Source of the DNA: an uncultured Kocuria sp.
GTDB lineage: Bacteria > Actinomycetota > Actinomycetes > Actinomycetales > Micrococcaceae
Direction of reading: 5' to 3'
Length of the DNA: 64,000 nucleotides
NCBI RefSeq assembly: GCF_947500125.1
Contig: NZ_CANMRA010000016.1
Span: 30,746-94,745 of the forward strand
Of the stretch, positions 40,731 through 50,741 are shown piece after piece; positions within the stretch are counted from its first letter, which is position 1, and each line of letters opens with the position of its first letter. The position numbers were made by a program, and so were the translations under genes. The notes under the pieces were generated by a model. It was not told the DNA's origin, did not search any database, and saw nothing but the letters and a program-made list of their open reading frames with translations.

Positions 40731-43700
40731 AACGTCCCCCGCTGGGCCCCGGCGGTGCTGCCACAGTTTTCACCCTCGGCCTCCTCGGAGCGCTCAAAGC
40801 CCTGGCTCTGATCGGCGTGGCCGAAGCCCTGGCCCGCGGCATCGTCGGGGTCATCGCTCATGACACGGCGGCCTGGCACCGGGCTCTGCTGGTCGGGGTC
40901 GGTGCTGGGCTGCTGCGTGCCGGAACCATCTGGGCCACCCAGGTCGTCGCCGTCCGCGCCGCCGGGCGGGCGAAGCGGGGGCTGCGCCGAGAACTCGCCA
41001 CCCGCCTCCTGGCCGGGGGCGGCCACGACGTCGGCGCCACGACCACCGTGGGCACCCTCGGCCTCGACGCCCTCGACGACTACTACGCGCGCGTGCTGCC
41101 CTCGGTCACCGCCGCCGCCACCGTGCCCCTACTGGTGGGGGCGAGAATTCTGGCGGCCGACTGGGTCAGCGCCCTCATCATCGTGCTCACCGTGCCCCTG
41201 ATCCCGGTGTTCATGGCACTGATCGGGCTGCACTCCCAGGACAAGGCCCAGGAGTCCTCCGCCGCCCTTCAACGACTCTCCCATCACCTGGTCGAACTCG
41301 CCCGTGGACTGCCCGTCCTGGTGGGTCTGGGGCGGATCGAGGAGCAGGCTGCGGCGCTGCGCGATGTTTCCGAGCAGCACCGGCACACAACCATGGTGAC
41401 CCTGCGCACCGCGTTCCTCTCCGCGCTCGTGCTCGAGCTGATCGCCACGCTCTCCGTCGCCGTCGTGGCGGTGTTCGTCGGCGTGCGCCTCGTCTACGGT
41501 GACCTCGACCTCCTGGTGGGACTCGTGGCCCTCATCCTCGCCCCGGAATGCTTCGCTCCCTTCCGCGACCTCGGCGCCGCCTTCCACGCCTCCCAGGACG
41601 GCATCGCGGCCCTGCACCGCTCCCGTGAGCTCGTCACCGAGCCCCCGGCCCCCGACATCCGCAGGCCGACGCCACCGGACTCGAGCCCCGCAACGATCAA
41701 CTCCCAGCCGGACACGCCAGCGGACCAGGCACCCATGGTGCGGATCAGTGGGGTGGTCGTGCGCTACCCAGGACGGCTCTTCCCAGCAGTATCCGGTCTT
41801 GGCGCCGAGATCCCTTACGGAACGATCGCCAGCGTCGAAGGCCCCAGCGGCAGCGGCAAATCCACCCTGCTCGGGGTCCTCGCCGGAACCATCGAAGCCC
41901 AAGACGGAACCATCCACGGGATCGACCCGGCTGCAGTGGCCTGGGTGCCTCAGCACATTCACACCGTCGGTGAGACCGTCCTCGACGAGATCCAGCTCTA
42001 CGCCCACGACACCGCTTCCGCCCACCACACCCTCGCCCGAGTCGGACTGACCGAGCTGGCCGAGGCGGACCCGAACCAACTCAGCCCCGGGGAACTGCGC
42101 CGCCTGGGCCTGGCTCGGGGCCTGGCCCGCATCACCGCCGGGGCCCGGCTGCTGCTCCTCGACGAGCCCACCGCCCACCTCGATCCCACCAACGCGCACC
42201 GGGTCGAAACCCTCATCGACGCCCTGCGCGGCACCACCACCGTGATCCTGGCCTCCCACGAAACCGAGATCACCGCCCTCGCCGACCAGAAAGTGCTCCT
42301 GGGGCAGCCCGCCAGCCCCCGCGGGGAGGGGGCGCATCGCCGACCAGGAACCACCGCCCCGGAGGAGCAGTCGGTGCCTGATCGCCAAGCTGAGGCGTCC
42401 CACCCTTCACTCGCCGAGACCTCCGGTGGTGCGTTGGGCGAGCTCGCGGCGTTCCTCGCCTCCACTCGCTGGCGCATGCTGGGGGCCGCGGCCCTGGGTA
42501 CGGCCTCGGCCCTGTTCGCCGCCGCCCTCACCACGCTGTCGGGCTGGCTGATCGTGCGCGCCAGCGAGCAACCGGGAATCATGTACCTGATGGTCGCCAT
42601 CGTCGGCGTCCGCTTCTTCGGCATCGGCCGTGCCCTGCTGCGCTACGCCGAGCGACTGGCCACCCACGACGCCGTCCTGTCCGCCACCACCGAGCTCAGG
42701 TCCCGGATCTGGGCCGGGCTTGCTACCCGTGGTCTGGCCTCCCGGGCCCTGGCCACCGGCGGGGCCGCACTGGAGCACCTGGTCGAGGCCGCAGACCGGG
42801 TCCGTGACCTGGCCCCGCGGGTCCTGCTGCCACCGATGGCCGGGGCCGGCACCGCCCTGGGGGCTGTCGTCGCCGTCTTGGCCCTGTGCCCCATCGCGGT
42901 GCCCACGCTCCTGGTCGCCGTCCTCGGCGGGCTGCTCGCCGGGCCCGTCGCGGCGCTGCTGGCCGACCGCTCCGCGGCCCGCCATCTCACCGTGGTGCGC
43001 TCCAGGGTGATCCGCCGCTTCGCCGCGATGGTCTCCGCCTCCGGTGAGCTGCGCGCCAACGGTCGAGCCAAGGACATGCTCGCCCGGCTGGATGACCTCG
43101 AGCAGCGCGCGGACACCGCGGCCCGCTCCAGTGCCTGGGCGCGGGGCCTGGGCGAGGCCGTCGTGGTGCTGGCCTGTTCCCTCTCCTCCGTGCTGATGCT
43201 GGCAACCACCGCCGAAGCCCTGGCGGCAGGCACGATTTCCGCACCGGTCGTCGCCGCGCTCGTGCTGCTGCCCCTGGGTCTGATCGATCCGCTGCTGGGC
43301 GCGGTCGATGCGGTACAGCAGTGGCCTGCGCTGGCCCAGTCGCTGCGCAAGGTCCATGCCGTCACTCCCACAACCACCCGCCATGAGCGGCCTCAGCCCC
43401 CCACCGGGGCGGTTCCGACTCAAGTCCAAGAACTGACGCTGGCCGACCTGGCCGTCACCTGGCCGCAGGCGCCGGCCCCGGCATTCCGCCACCTCCAGGC
43501 CACCGTGCGCCGCGGCCAGTGGCTCGTCGTTGAAGGTCCCTCCGGCTCAGGCAAGTCCACCCTGCTGGCGACCCTCCTCGGCCACTTGCCCGCCGCGGAG
43601 GGCTCATGGCAGGTCAACGGCTCCGACAGCACCACCTTCAACGCCCGGCAGCTGCGGCGACGCTTCGCCTGGTGCCCCCAGGAGGCGCACCTGTTCGACT

Positions 43701-44155
43701 CCACCATCCGCGGCAACCTCCTGCTCGCCCGGGGGAAAGACGATCGGCCCACCGATGAGGACCTGCGCGAGGTCCTCACCCGCGTGGGCCTGGACTCCTT
43801 CATGGACGGATTGCCCCAGGGCCTGGACACACCAGTCGGGCCCAGCGGAGGGAGTCTCTCGGGAGGCCAACGACAACGCATCGCCGTCGCCAGGGCGCTG
43901 CTCACCCGTGCCGACGTCCTGCTTCTCGACGAACCCACCGCTCACCTCGAGGCACCCGCTGCCCACGCGCTGATCTCCGACCTGCGCTCAGCACTGTCTG
44001 ACCGCGTCGTCGTGCTCGTGACCCACCACGCCGAACAACGTACTGGAGCAGACGTCCACCTCCGCCTACCAGGGGTGCACCCGCACTCCGCACCGCAGCC
44101 CAGTGACCATGCGCAGGCCAGAAACGGCGACCGGTCACTGACGCGTGTTCCCTGA
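40727..44155 (+). CDS. cydDC: CydDC fused ABC exporter for cytochrome bd assembly
   Basis: One 1142-residue protein holds both half-transporters. First come a membrane domain (residues 10-300) and an ATPase domain with Walker A GPSGSGKST near 371. A linker and a second membrane domain (about 575-860) follow, then an ATPase domain with Walker A near 936 and LSGGQRQRIAVAR near 1043. The first signature motif is degenerate (LSPGELRRLGLAR), so one ATP site is probably weaker. CydDC exports thiols such as cysteine or glutathione in E. coli, or affects heme, and is needed for cytochrome bd assembly. Fused CydDC is usual in some actinobacteria. Confidence 0.93.
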   Translation: MKRPPLGPGGAATVFTLGLLGALKALALIGVAEALARGIVGVIAHDTAAWHRALLVGVGAGLLRAGTIWATQVVAVRAAGRAKRGLRRELATRLLAGGGHDVGATTTVGTLGLDALDDYYARVLPSVTAAATVPLLVGARILAADWVSALIIVLTVPLIPVFMALIGLHSQDKAQESSAALQRLSHHLVELARGLPVLVGLGRIEEQAAALRDVSEQHRHTTMVTLRTAFLSALVLELIATLSVAVVAVFVGVRLVYGDLDLLVGLVALILAPECFAPFRDLGAAFHASQDGIAALHRSRELVTEPPAPDIRRPTPPDSSPATINSQPDTPADQAPMVRISGVVVRYPGRLFPAVSGLGAEIPYGTIASVEGPSGSGKSTLLGVLAGTIEAQDGTIHGIDPAAVAWVPQHIHTVGETVLDEIQLYAHDTASAHHTLARVGLTELAEADPNQLSPGELRRLGLARGLARITAGARLLLLDEPTAHLDPTNAHRVETLIDALRGTTTVILASHETEITALADQKVLLGQPASPRGEGAHRRPGTTAPEEQSVPDRQAEASHPSLAETSGGALGELAAFLASTRWRMLGAAALGTASALFAAALTTLSGWLIVRASEQPGIMYLMVAIVGVRFFGIGRALLRYAERLATHDAVLSATTELRSRIWAGLATRGLASRALATGGAALEHLVEAADRVRDLAPRVLLPPMAGAGTALGAVVAVLALCPIAVPTLLVAVLGGLLAGPVAALLADRSAARHLTVVRSRVIRRFAAMVSASGELRANGRAKDMLARLDDLEQRADTAARSSAWARGLGEAVVVLACSLSSVLMLATTAEALAAGTISAPVVAALVLLPLGLIDPLLGAVDAVQQWPALAQSLRKVHAVTPTTTRHERPQPPTGAVPTQVQELTLADLAVTWPQAPAPAFRHLQATVRRGQWLVVEGPSGSGKSTLLATLLGHLPAAEGSWQVNGSDSTTFNARQLRRRFAWCPQEAHLFDSTIRGNLLLARGKDDRPTDEDLREVLTRVGLDSFMDGLPQGLDTPVGPSGGSLSGGQRQRIAVARALLTRADVLLLDEPTAHLEAPAAHALISDLRSALSDRVVVLVTHHAEQRTGADVHLRLPGVHPHSAPQPSDHAQARNGDRSLTRVP

Positions 44156-44340
44156 CCGGTCCCGCCAACGCGACCGATCTCAGGCGCTCCAGATGGGATA
44201 CACCCCTTCCGGGGACTCTCCTCAACCCGTCCTCAGCCCCCGACGCCCGGCCGGCCTGCGCTGGCGCGGGTGGATCCACAAGGCTCCGAGGGGACGTCAT
44301 GGTGAATAGGACTGTCACATCACGAGACTGCTGGACTTTC

Positions 44341-45255
44341 TCACGCTGTCGGGGCGCTGGAAGTGTCGGTACCGGTGCTCGCTGTGGCGTCTTCGGCGGG
44401 CGGCACGGTGGCGGGGCGGGGTGCGCGGCCCAGATCCACCACACGGTAGATCAGACCCGCCACCAGGCCCCCCAGCAACGGGGCAACCCAGAACAGCCAC
44501 AGCTGGGACAGGCTCTCAGCACCACCGATGACCGCGGTGCCGGTGGAGCGGGCCGGATTCAGCGATCCGCCGTCGAAAGGCGCCAGGATGGTGAGCAGGA
44601 AGGCGAAGGTCGCCCCGATCGCCACCGGGGCCAGTACCGCGTTGGCCCGCGGGGCGGTCGAGCCCAGGACCACGAGGACGAACAGGGTCGTCGCCACGAA
44701 CTCGATCAGAAGCACGGTGGGCCAGCCGGCTTGGGAGGTGGAGTTCTCCCCGTAGCCGTTGGCCACCGCACCCAGGGCTTGGGCGGTGGTGGAGGCATCG
44801 ATCAGTGTCATCAGCACCGCCCACAGCAGGCCCACCGCGACCAGTGCTCCGAGCACCTGGGCCACCACGTAGCCGAGGGCGACCTTGGTCGGAGTGCGCC
44901 CGGCCACGACCGCCGCCAGGGTCACTGCTGGATTGAAGTGTCCCCCGGAGACGTGTCCGAAAGCCACCAGTACCGCCAGCAGCGCCAGCCCGAAGCCCAG
45001 TGCGGAATCGATCACCGCGGTGGCGAAAATGCCCGTGCCCAGCCCGGCGAAGACCAGCACGGTAGTACCGGCGAACTCCGCCGCCCACCGGGCACCGGCC
45101 GACGGGGCCGGGGTCACCCCGCCGGTGACGGAATCTTTGCGCACCGCATCCGGGACCGGGGCCACCAGATTCTGGAAGTCGGGGGCGGCCGTGTCCGTAG
45201 CACGGGCAGGCGCGGTGGATCCCATAACAGCGGGTCCCGAGGCGTTGTCGGTCAT
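44341..45255 (-). CDS. Aquaporin / MIP family channel
   Basis: ATG 45255 with GGAG 8 bases upstream gives 304 residues. After a polar N-terminus of about 65 residues the six-helix MIP fold begins. Both half-helix signatures are present: HFNPAVTLAAV in the first repeat (near residue 115) and SLNPARSTGTAV in the second. The selectivity residues look more like water channels (AqpZ) than glycerol facilitators, since the GLP-type Asp after the second NPA motif is absent. A Thr/Ala-rich tail ends the protein. It seems to be transcribed alone. Confidence 0.9.
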   Translation of the reverse strand: MTDNASGPAVMGSTAPARATDTAAPDFQNLVAPVPDAVRKDSVTGGVTPAPSAGARWAAEFAGTTVLVFAGLGTGIFATAVIDSALGFGLALLAVLVAFGHVSGGHFNPAVTLAAVVAGRTPTKVALGYVVAQVLGALVAVGLLWAVLMTLIDASTTAQALGAVANGYGENSTSQAGWPTVLLIEFVATTLFVLVVLGSTAPRANAVLAPVAIGATFAFLLTILAPFDGGSLNPARSTGTAVIGGAESLSQLWLFWVAPLLGGLVAGLIYRVVDLGRAPRPATVPPAEDATASTGTDTSSAPTA

Positions 45256-45656
45256 AGGGGGTTCTCCTGCAGGTCGCTCGACACGGCAGTGCCAAGATGG
45301 TGGGTCAGCAAGTCCGGGCGTGGGTGCCGGTGCCATAGGACCACGGTTTGCTGAATGGTTCTTGAACACGGGCCCAAACGTGTTGATCCCACAGCCGGTC
45401 CTTGCTGGTTGGTCGCTTCACTGTCGGCGAAGGGGTGGTTCCGCCTGTTGAAGGACTCCTTGGTGGGGCTCCCTGGTGGGTCCGGCTCCAGCGAGGGCCA
45501 GCCCATCGGGTCGGAAATGGCCGGGACGACGGGCAGGGAGGTGATGACTCTGCCACCCCACCGGTCCTGGACGGGGGGAGGAGTAGGGACTGGGACGGCG
45601 GTCGGCCTGATCGGGTGAACGAGTCAAGAGCACCCGGTCGGGCTGATCACCGCAGG
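45256..45656. other. Interval without supported genes
   Basis: The part next to 45256 must contain the aquaporin promoter. No gene with a credible start or repeats was recognised in the rest. Confidence 0.4.
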
Positions 45657-45818
45657 TCAGTGCAGACTCAGGGCTGTGGTGGTGATCTCGGAGATGCCGA
45701 TCTGGTCGATCAGTGCCGGAAGGTCCTCGGCCTCGGGTCTGAAGCCCAGCAGCGGCACGGTGGAGCCGGTGTGGTCCTGGGACTTTTCGGTCGGGGAGGT
45801 GGCGTAGTGGAGATTCAT
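45657..45818 (-). CDS. Small protein at the end of the sensor-CDF operon
   Basis: A 53-codon frame on the minus strand, from ATG 45818 to TGA 45657, has very high third-position GC, which supports coding. It ends with RPEAEDLPALIDQIGISE and a Thr/Leu tail, and has two His residues but no metal cluster. It follows the CDF gene by 61 bases, so it may be the third gene of the operon. No family is recognised; it could also be the end of a lost gene. Confidence 0.45.
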   Translation of the reverse strand: MNLHYATSPTEKSQDHTGSTVPLLGFRPEAEDLPALIDQIGISEITTTALSLH

Positions 45819-45879
45819 GCGCCCACCGTCGGTGGTGGCTAAGGTCGCCGTCGCGCCGGCGGACCGTCTCAGGCTGCCT

Positions 45880-46800
45880 TCACCAGGTCAGGTCGTGGCA
45901 GCCGGGCCGGTCGGCGGGTTCTACCTGCAAGGTGGCGTGCTCGATCGCGTACCGTTCGCGCAGCACGTCCTGGGCGCCGACGAGTACCTCCTGGTGGTCC
46001 GCGCCGGGGGCCGCGACGAGGTGGGCGGTGGCCACGTTCATCCCCGAGGTCAGCGTCCACAGGTGCAGGTCGTGGACCTGGGCCACCCCGCCGACGTCGC
46101 CGAGGGTGGCCGCAACGGTTTGGGGATCGATGCCGGCCGGGGCGTGCTGGCCGAGCACGGCGAGCACCTGCCGTCCGAGGGTCAGCGCCCGGACGATGAC
46201 GAAGACCGCGATGAGGGCGGCCACGACAATGTCCCAGATCGGATTTCCCGTGAGGATGATCAGGGCGCCGGCGATCATGACGCCCACCGAGCCGGCGGCG
46301 TCGGCCACCACCTCGAAGTAGGCGCCCTTGACGTTCAGGCTGTCCTTGGACCCGCTGCGCAGCAGGAGCATGGAGACGATGTTGATGACCAGCCCGATGA
46401 AGCCGACGACGAGCATCGTCCCGGAAGTCACCTCGGGGGCCTCGCCGAACCGGCCCATCGCTGAGACGATGACGTAGGCGCCGACACCGAGCATGATCAG
46501 CACGACCAGGCCGGAGGCGAAGATCTCGGCCCGGTAGGAGCCATACGTGCGCCGGCCCGTGGTGTCCGGTCTGGTGGCGATGTGGGTGGCCAGCAGTGTG
46601 CTGGCCAGGGCCACCACGTCGGCGGCCATGTGGCCGGCATCGGAGATGAGCGCCAGGGAATTGGAGACCAACCCGGCGACGAGCTCGACGACGAAGAAGG
46701 TCGCCGTCAGCGCGAACGCCGCAGCCAGCCGCCGGCGATAGCGCCCACCCGCGTGCCCTGCGGTGGGCATGGCCGGCCCGTGGCTGTGCCCGGCGCCCAT
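45880..46800 (-). CDS. Cation diffusion facilitator (Zn/Cd/Co efflux, CzcD type)
   Basis: ATG 46800 overlaps the sensor gene stop by one base; the product is 306 residues. Six membrane helices include the metal-binding HxxxD motifs: NSLALISDAGHMAADV (helix II) near residue 50 and a VVADAAGS segment (helix V) near residue 150. A His-rich N-terminus (GAGHSHGPAMPTAGH) and a cytoplasmic domain with VHDLHLWTLTSGM complete the family pattern. It exports divalent metals, probably zinc or cobalt, in exchange for protons. The ArsR-type gene upstream is its sensor. Confidence 0.92.
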   Translation of the reverse strand: MGAGHSHGPAMPTAGHAGGRYRRRLAAAFALTATFFVVELVAGLVSNSLALISDAGHMAADVVALASTLLATHIATRPDTTGRRTYGSYRAEIFASGLVVLIMLGVGAYVIVSAMGRFGEAPEVTSGTMLVVGFIGLVINIVSMLLLRSGSKDSLNVKGAYFEVVADAAGSVGVMIAGALIILTGNPIWDIVVAALIAVFVIVRALTLGRQVLAVLGQHAPAGIDPQTVAATLGDVGGVAQVHDLHLWTLTSGMNVATAHLVAAPGADHQEVLVGAQDVLRERYAIEHATLQVEPADRPGCHDLTW

Positions 46801-47177
46801 CAGGAGCTCCCCTCGTGCCGGGTGTGCTCGCGGCTGAGATCGAGCAGCATCCGCACATGAGCATCGGCGAGACGGTAATACACCATCCGCCCGTCCCGTC
46901 GGTTCTCGACGACCCCGGCAGTGCGCAACAGGCGCAGGGCCTGGGATACCGCCGTCTCCGGGACCTCCACCGCGGCGGAGAGGTCGCACACGCACAACTC
47001 ACCGGCCTCGAGCAACGCGTAGAGGATCCGCACCCGACGCGGGTCGCCGAACAACCTGAACATCGCGGCGAGCTGCACCGCCTCGGCGTGCTCGGGAATG
47101 TTCTGCCGGGTCAGCGCCACCTTGTCGGGGTGGGCCGCGACGACCACGCAAGTCTCCAGCGGGGTGACCTGAACCAT
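46800..47177 (-). CDS. ArsR/SmtB-family metal sensor (CzrA-like alpha5 site)
   Basis: The 125-residue product has the winged-helix of ArsR proteins. Asp105, His107, His118 and His121 have exactly the D-x-H-x10-H-x2-H spacing of the CzrA/SmtB alpha5 zinc site. It also has ELCVCDL (Cys62, Cys64) in the position of the arsenic/cadmium-type motif and Cys10/His16 at the N-terminus, so a second metal site is possible. Metal binding should release it from DNA and turn on the CDF gene, whose ATG overlaps its stop. The ligands suggest zinc or cobalt as main inducers. Confidence 0.9.
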   Translation of the reverse strand: MVQVTPLETCVVVAAHPDKVALTRQNIPEHAEAVQLAAMFRLFGDPRRVRILYALLEAGELCVCDLSAAVEVPETAVSQALRLLRTAGVVENRRDGRMVYYRLADAHVRMLLDLSREHTRHEGSS

Positions 47178-47220
47178 GAGACCTCCTCACATCTGACTAG
47201 ATCTGCATATGTTATCCCAT
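47178..47220 (-). promoter_or_regulatory. Promoter/operator of the sensor-CDF operon
   Basis: An AT-rich stretch just before the sensor gene holds the short dyad ATCT-GACT-AGAT and a CATATG element, suitable for an ArsR-family operator overlapping the promoter. Confidence 0.45.
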
Positions 47221-47854
47221 GGGGCATCTTCCGGTACCCAGGGCCAGCGCCACCTTCACCCAGGGGCGCAACCGATGCCGGAGCGGTCATGCCGCCAGCC
47301 CCTCGATGGCCGGTCAGGGTCTCCGGCAGTCTCCAGGGCCTGAGCCCTTTGAGCATCTGCATCGGGCGTCGCGGACTGGTTCACGTCGTGTGGATGGTGC
47401 GCCTTGTCCGTCCCGGGCTCATCCTGGCCGGACATGCGCGGCGCATCTGCGGGCTGCCCCCTTCACCGCCTCGTCCAAGCCGACCCTGACCCCGCGCACG
47501 TGCCCATCCTCGTCGCATGAGCGCAGCCTTGCGGTGGAAGGGCCTATGCAGGTGCCCTGCTGGTCAAGGGCGGCGTCCTCGTGTGCTGTCTCGGGTACCC
47601 GAAATGTTTGCTGGCCTGCCGATTGGCTCCGACGGCTGGTTGCCAGGCGGCGGAACGGGCGCATCCTGACCACGACGGGCCCGGAGGGCCGGGGCGTCAC
47701 GTCGTCGTGGCTACCGGAACGGTGGCCCAGCAGGGGCCGACCGACTGTCGAAGGCGCTGTGCATTGCTATGTGTCCGGCGGAGATGTTGTTGGTGTCCGC
47801 TACCGATGTCGCCGGCGTGATGGGGACCAGCTGCTGTTGCAGCTGGGTCCGGGC
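47221..47854. other. Gene-free interval
   Basis: More than 600 bases show open frames only in shadow positions, with poor codon structure. I see no transposon ends, repeats or RNA gene. Confidence 0.45.
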
Positions 47855-49090
47855 TCAGTCTTCGCGACGACCGGGGGTGAGGACGAGCCCGCGCCCGGCG
47901 CCGGCGGTCCGGGCCAGGGCCCGCTCCAGCGGGCCTTGCCCGTAGGCGCGTTGCCAGGCCACGGCGAACACCGCCGCCCCGCCTGCGTGGATGAGGAACC
48001 ACAGCATGGGCACCTCGTAGTGCACCATCGCGGCCAGGGCCAGCAGGTGGGCCGTGTAGAGGGTCAGGGTCATGGAACCGGCAGCACTGAGCGGCAGCAG
48101 CCAGGCGCCGGATTTCCGCCCGATGAGCAGGAACGCCCCCAGCACGGCTGTGCCGGAGCCGAGGCCGTAGAGGATGGCGATCGGGGTGTTGGTGTGCGGG
48201 CCGGGGATCAGCATCCACCACCACGTGGTGTCGGGCAGGACGGGGTCGGGGCCCCAGATGAGGATCTCGTCGATCTGCTCGTGGCTCAGCGACGGGGTGG
48301 AGCTCATCAGTTGGTCGTAGCCGCCGGCCTGGAGGATCAGCACCCAGTAGACCAGCCACGCGGCCAGAGCCAGGATCAGACCGGCTACGAGCAACCGGCC
48401 CTGGACGTGCAGGGACCGCAGGTTGAGCCGGCCGATGGCTATGCCGGCGAGCAGGTAGGTCAGGTACGGGAACGCGGGGTAGGTGCCGGTCAACAGCACC
48501 TGGGACAGCACGGTGCCGGGGTCGGTGAGCACCCCGGTGATGGTGGGGTTGTAGGTCTCCATCTCCGGTAGCGCGTCGCGCAGGGACTGCATCAGCACGG
48601 GGGCGAGCACGGCGTTGACCCCGGCGAGGACGAACAGGGTTCGTGCGGGCAGGTGCAGGAAGGGGATGGCCAGCAGGAAGAACACCCCGTAGTAGATCAA
48701 GATGTTGTAGGCCGGCGGGTCCTCCGGCATCACCTGGTTGACGAGCAGACCCAGCACGGTGATCAGCACGGCCCGGACGAGCACCCCCACCCGGTCAGCC
48801 GTCATCGTCCGGCCCCGGTGGGGTGTGCCTGCGCCGGTGGAGAAGGCCAGGCCGACCCCGGCCAGCAGGGCGAACAGGGCCGCGGCCCGGCCGGCGAAGA
48901 GCTGCCACTGCAGGGTGACCTCGTAGGTCTCGGGGTCCCAGGCGGGCAGAATGTGGATGGAGAACATCCCCAGCAGGGCCAGACCCCGGGCGGCGTCGAC
49001 CCCCACCAGCCGTGGCTTCTTCACCAGCGGGAGCTCTGAGCCCCCTGTTGGTCCCCGCGTCCCCGAGTTCGGATGGTGGACGTTGACCAT
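47855..49090 (-). CDS. Polytopic membrane protein of the DUF1624/DUF418 acyltransferase-like family (copy 1)
   Basis: The 411-residue product has ten or eleven membrane helices. It opens with RLVGVDAARGLALLGMFSIH, the hallmark of heparan-glucosaminide acetyltransferase-like/DUF418 proteins, and contains EDPPAYNILIYYGVFFLLA near residue 122 and HTNTPIAILYGLGSG near residue 290. Such proteins are thought to move or add acyl groups at the envelope, but no substrate is known. A close paralogue is at 53328-54557 on the other strand; the two share long identical blocks. It has its own promoter region. Confidence 0.85.
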   Translation of the reverse strand: MVNVHHPNSGTRGPTGGSELPLVKKPRLVGVDAARGLALLGMFSIHILPAWDPETYEVTLQWQLFAGRAAALFALLAGVGLAFSTGAGTPHRGRTMTADRVGVLVRAVLITVLGLLVNQVMPEDPPAYNILIYYGVFFLLAIPFLHLPARTLFVLAGVNAVLAPVLMQSLRDALPEMETYNPTITGVLTDPGTVLSQVLLTGTYPAFPYLTYLLAGIAIGRLNLRSLHVQGRLLVAGLILALAAWLVYWVLILQAGGYDQLMSSTPSLSHEQIDEILIWGPDPVLPDTTWWWMLIPGPHTNTPIAILYGLGSGTAVLGAFLLIGRKSGAWLLPLSAAGSMTLTLYTAHLLALAAMVHYEVPMLWFLIHAGGAAVFAVAWQRAYGQGPLERALARTAGAGRGLVLTPGRRED

Positions 49091-49490
49091 GCTGGTGCGT
49101 TCCTTCTCTCGGCTGTACCGGCGGGCCCCCGCCCACCGGTCCGGACCTCCGGGCCCTGTCTATCTCCATCCGACCAGGACGGACTTTCCCAGGCTTATCC
49201 TTTTCCTGTGTCCTGGCTGTGGAAGCAGCTCCAGTCGCCAGTGCCTGCCGCGAGGCTTGCGGACGGTTTTCTCCGGCCCCGCCACCATCAGCACCACGGA
49301 CGTGCACCAGGTTCAGAACCGGTGGAGATGGTCAACGATCGGGTTTTCTACGCCCGGGGAGGAGTTGTCCTTGGCCAGACGATGTCCTGCAGACCACCGG
49401 GGACCACGCACCGGGTGACGGCAGGGACCGGCCGCGTCGGCGTCTTTGCCCGCCCCGACCGGCTCCGGTCGGCGGCTGATGCCTGTGGGG
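49091..49490. other. Interval without supported features
   Basis: Between the first DUF418 gene and ctaG no gene or repeat is seen. The part next to 49091 should hold the DUF418 promoter. Confidence 0.4.
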
Positions 49491-50489
49491 CTAGCGGTTC
49501 TCGGTGCGCTGCTGCAGCTGATCCAGGTAGGCGTTGTAGGCATCCAGATCCGGGGTGCCCCTGACGGCGGTTTCGGCCTCGTCGCGGGCGGCTTTGCGCG
49601 CATCGTCGCGGTGCCACTGGCTCATGATGAACAGCAGGATCAGCACGGACGGTAATTCGCCGTAGGACCAGGCCAACGAGCCGGCCAGGACCTGATCGGC
49701 CATCGGGTCGAGATCCCAGCTGTCCGGCGGGGTGGCGAAGAAATCCACGACGGGCAGCGGAGCCATCATGACGATGACGCCGAAGAAGGCGTGCAGCGGC
49801 ATCTCGGGGACAATGTCGGCCAAGCGACTGCCGTAGGTCTGCTTGGTCGGTAGTGGATCGGCCGACAGCAACGGAACGGTGAACAGGATCCCGGAGGCCA
49901 AGAACAGCAGTTCCAACCCGGTATGGCCGTACCAGGTGGGCAACAGCCGGTCGTCCAGCCCGCTGAGATACACCCCGTAGAAACTGACCAGGAACAACGG
50001 AACCAAAAAGGCGGGATGGACGGCGAACCTGCCCCACCGGGAACGCAGACCCCCCAGGGCCAGACGCAGCACCACGGCGCCGGGTCCGCGGTGGGGTGTG
50101 GCCCGCAGCAGCAGGGTGCCCGGGCTGCCCAGGACCAGCAGTGCTGGGACGATCATCATCAGGGTCAGCTGCTGGAACATGAACACGGAGAACATGCGCA
50201 ACCCGTAGCCTTCGATTCCCGCGCCCATGATGAGCGCGGTGGCCGCGCACCCGGTGAGAAAACACAGGGTCCGCCATACCGGCCACCGCCGGCGTGCTGT
50301 CCACAGCCGGGCTGCTCCGGCCAGATACAGCACAGCCAGCACCAGCGCGATGGCCGGGATGAGCGGAACCGGTTGCATCGTGGGAGCCAGGAAGTTCTCC
50401 AGGCTCGGGGGCTCGATCGGAACCCAGACCGGGCCCTCCACGCTGCGGTCAACCATGGTCACGGAAAGCATCGACTGCCATGGCCGCAT
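49491..50489 (-). CDS. ctaG: Cytochrome c oxidase assembly protein, CtaG (caa3-type)
   Basis: The 332-residue product has seven membrane helices and the CtaG pattern: MFQQLTLMMIVPALLVLGSP near residue 110, a WYGHTGLELLFLASG helix with a conserved His near 195, and EMPLHAFFGVIVMM near 235. An Ala/Arg-rich cytoplasmic tail follows. It probably helps put copper into the CuB centre of heme-copper oxidase. The start is uncertain: ATG 50489 is used, but ATG 50471 is possible. Its partner oxidase gene ctaD lies 7 kb away. Confidence 0.88.
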   Translation of the reverse strand: MRPWQSMLSVTMVDRSVEGPVWVPIEPPSLENFLAPTMQPVPLIPAIALVLAVLYLAGAARLWTARRRWPVWRTLCFLTGCAATALIMGAGIEGYGLRMFSVFMFQQLTLMMIVPALLVLGSPGTLLLRATPHRGPGAVVLRLALGGLRSRWGRFAVHPAFLVPLFLVSFYGVYLSGLDDRLLPTWYGHTGLELLFLASGILFTVPLLSADPLPTKQTYGSRLADIVPEMPLHAFFGVIVMMAPLPVVDFFATPPDSWDLDPMADQVLAGSLAWSYGELPSVLILLFIMSQWHRDDARKAARDEAETAVRGTPDLDAYNAYLDQLQQRTENR

Positions 50490-50741
50490 TTTCGCACGCC
50501 ACAGAACGGTCCCGGGGTCCTGATCGGGCCCTGAGCCCAGGACCGGTCCGAGAGGGGCGGGCGTGCCCCACCGGCCCCGTCCCTGACTTCCATGGGATCT
50601 TGGAGGTGGTGGCCGAAGAACCCCGGTGGATTCCGATCACGGCGCGCAGCGGGGCCGAGCCTGGAGACCGGTTCACGTCTGAGCCCGTCAGCTTTTGCAC
50701 GGGCCCGGCCACGTGTGCTGATCCTGGTGTGCGGATGGGGA

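Noticed and set aside
47221..47854. Possible insertion sequence remnant in the gene-free interval
   Set aside because: No transposase similarity, inverted ends or target duplications could be seen.
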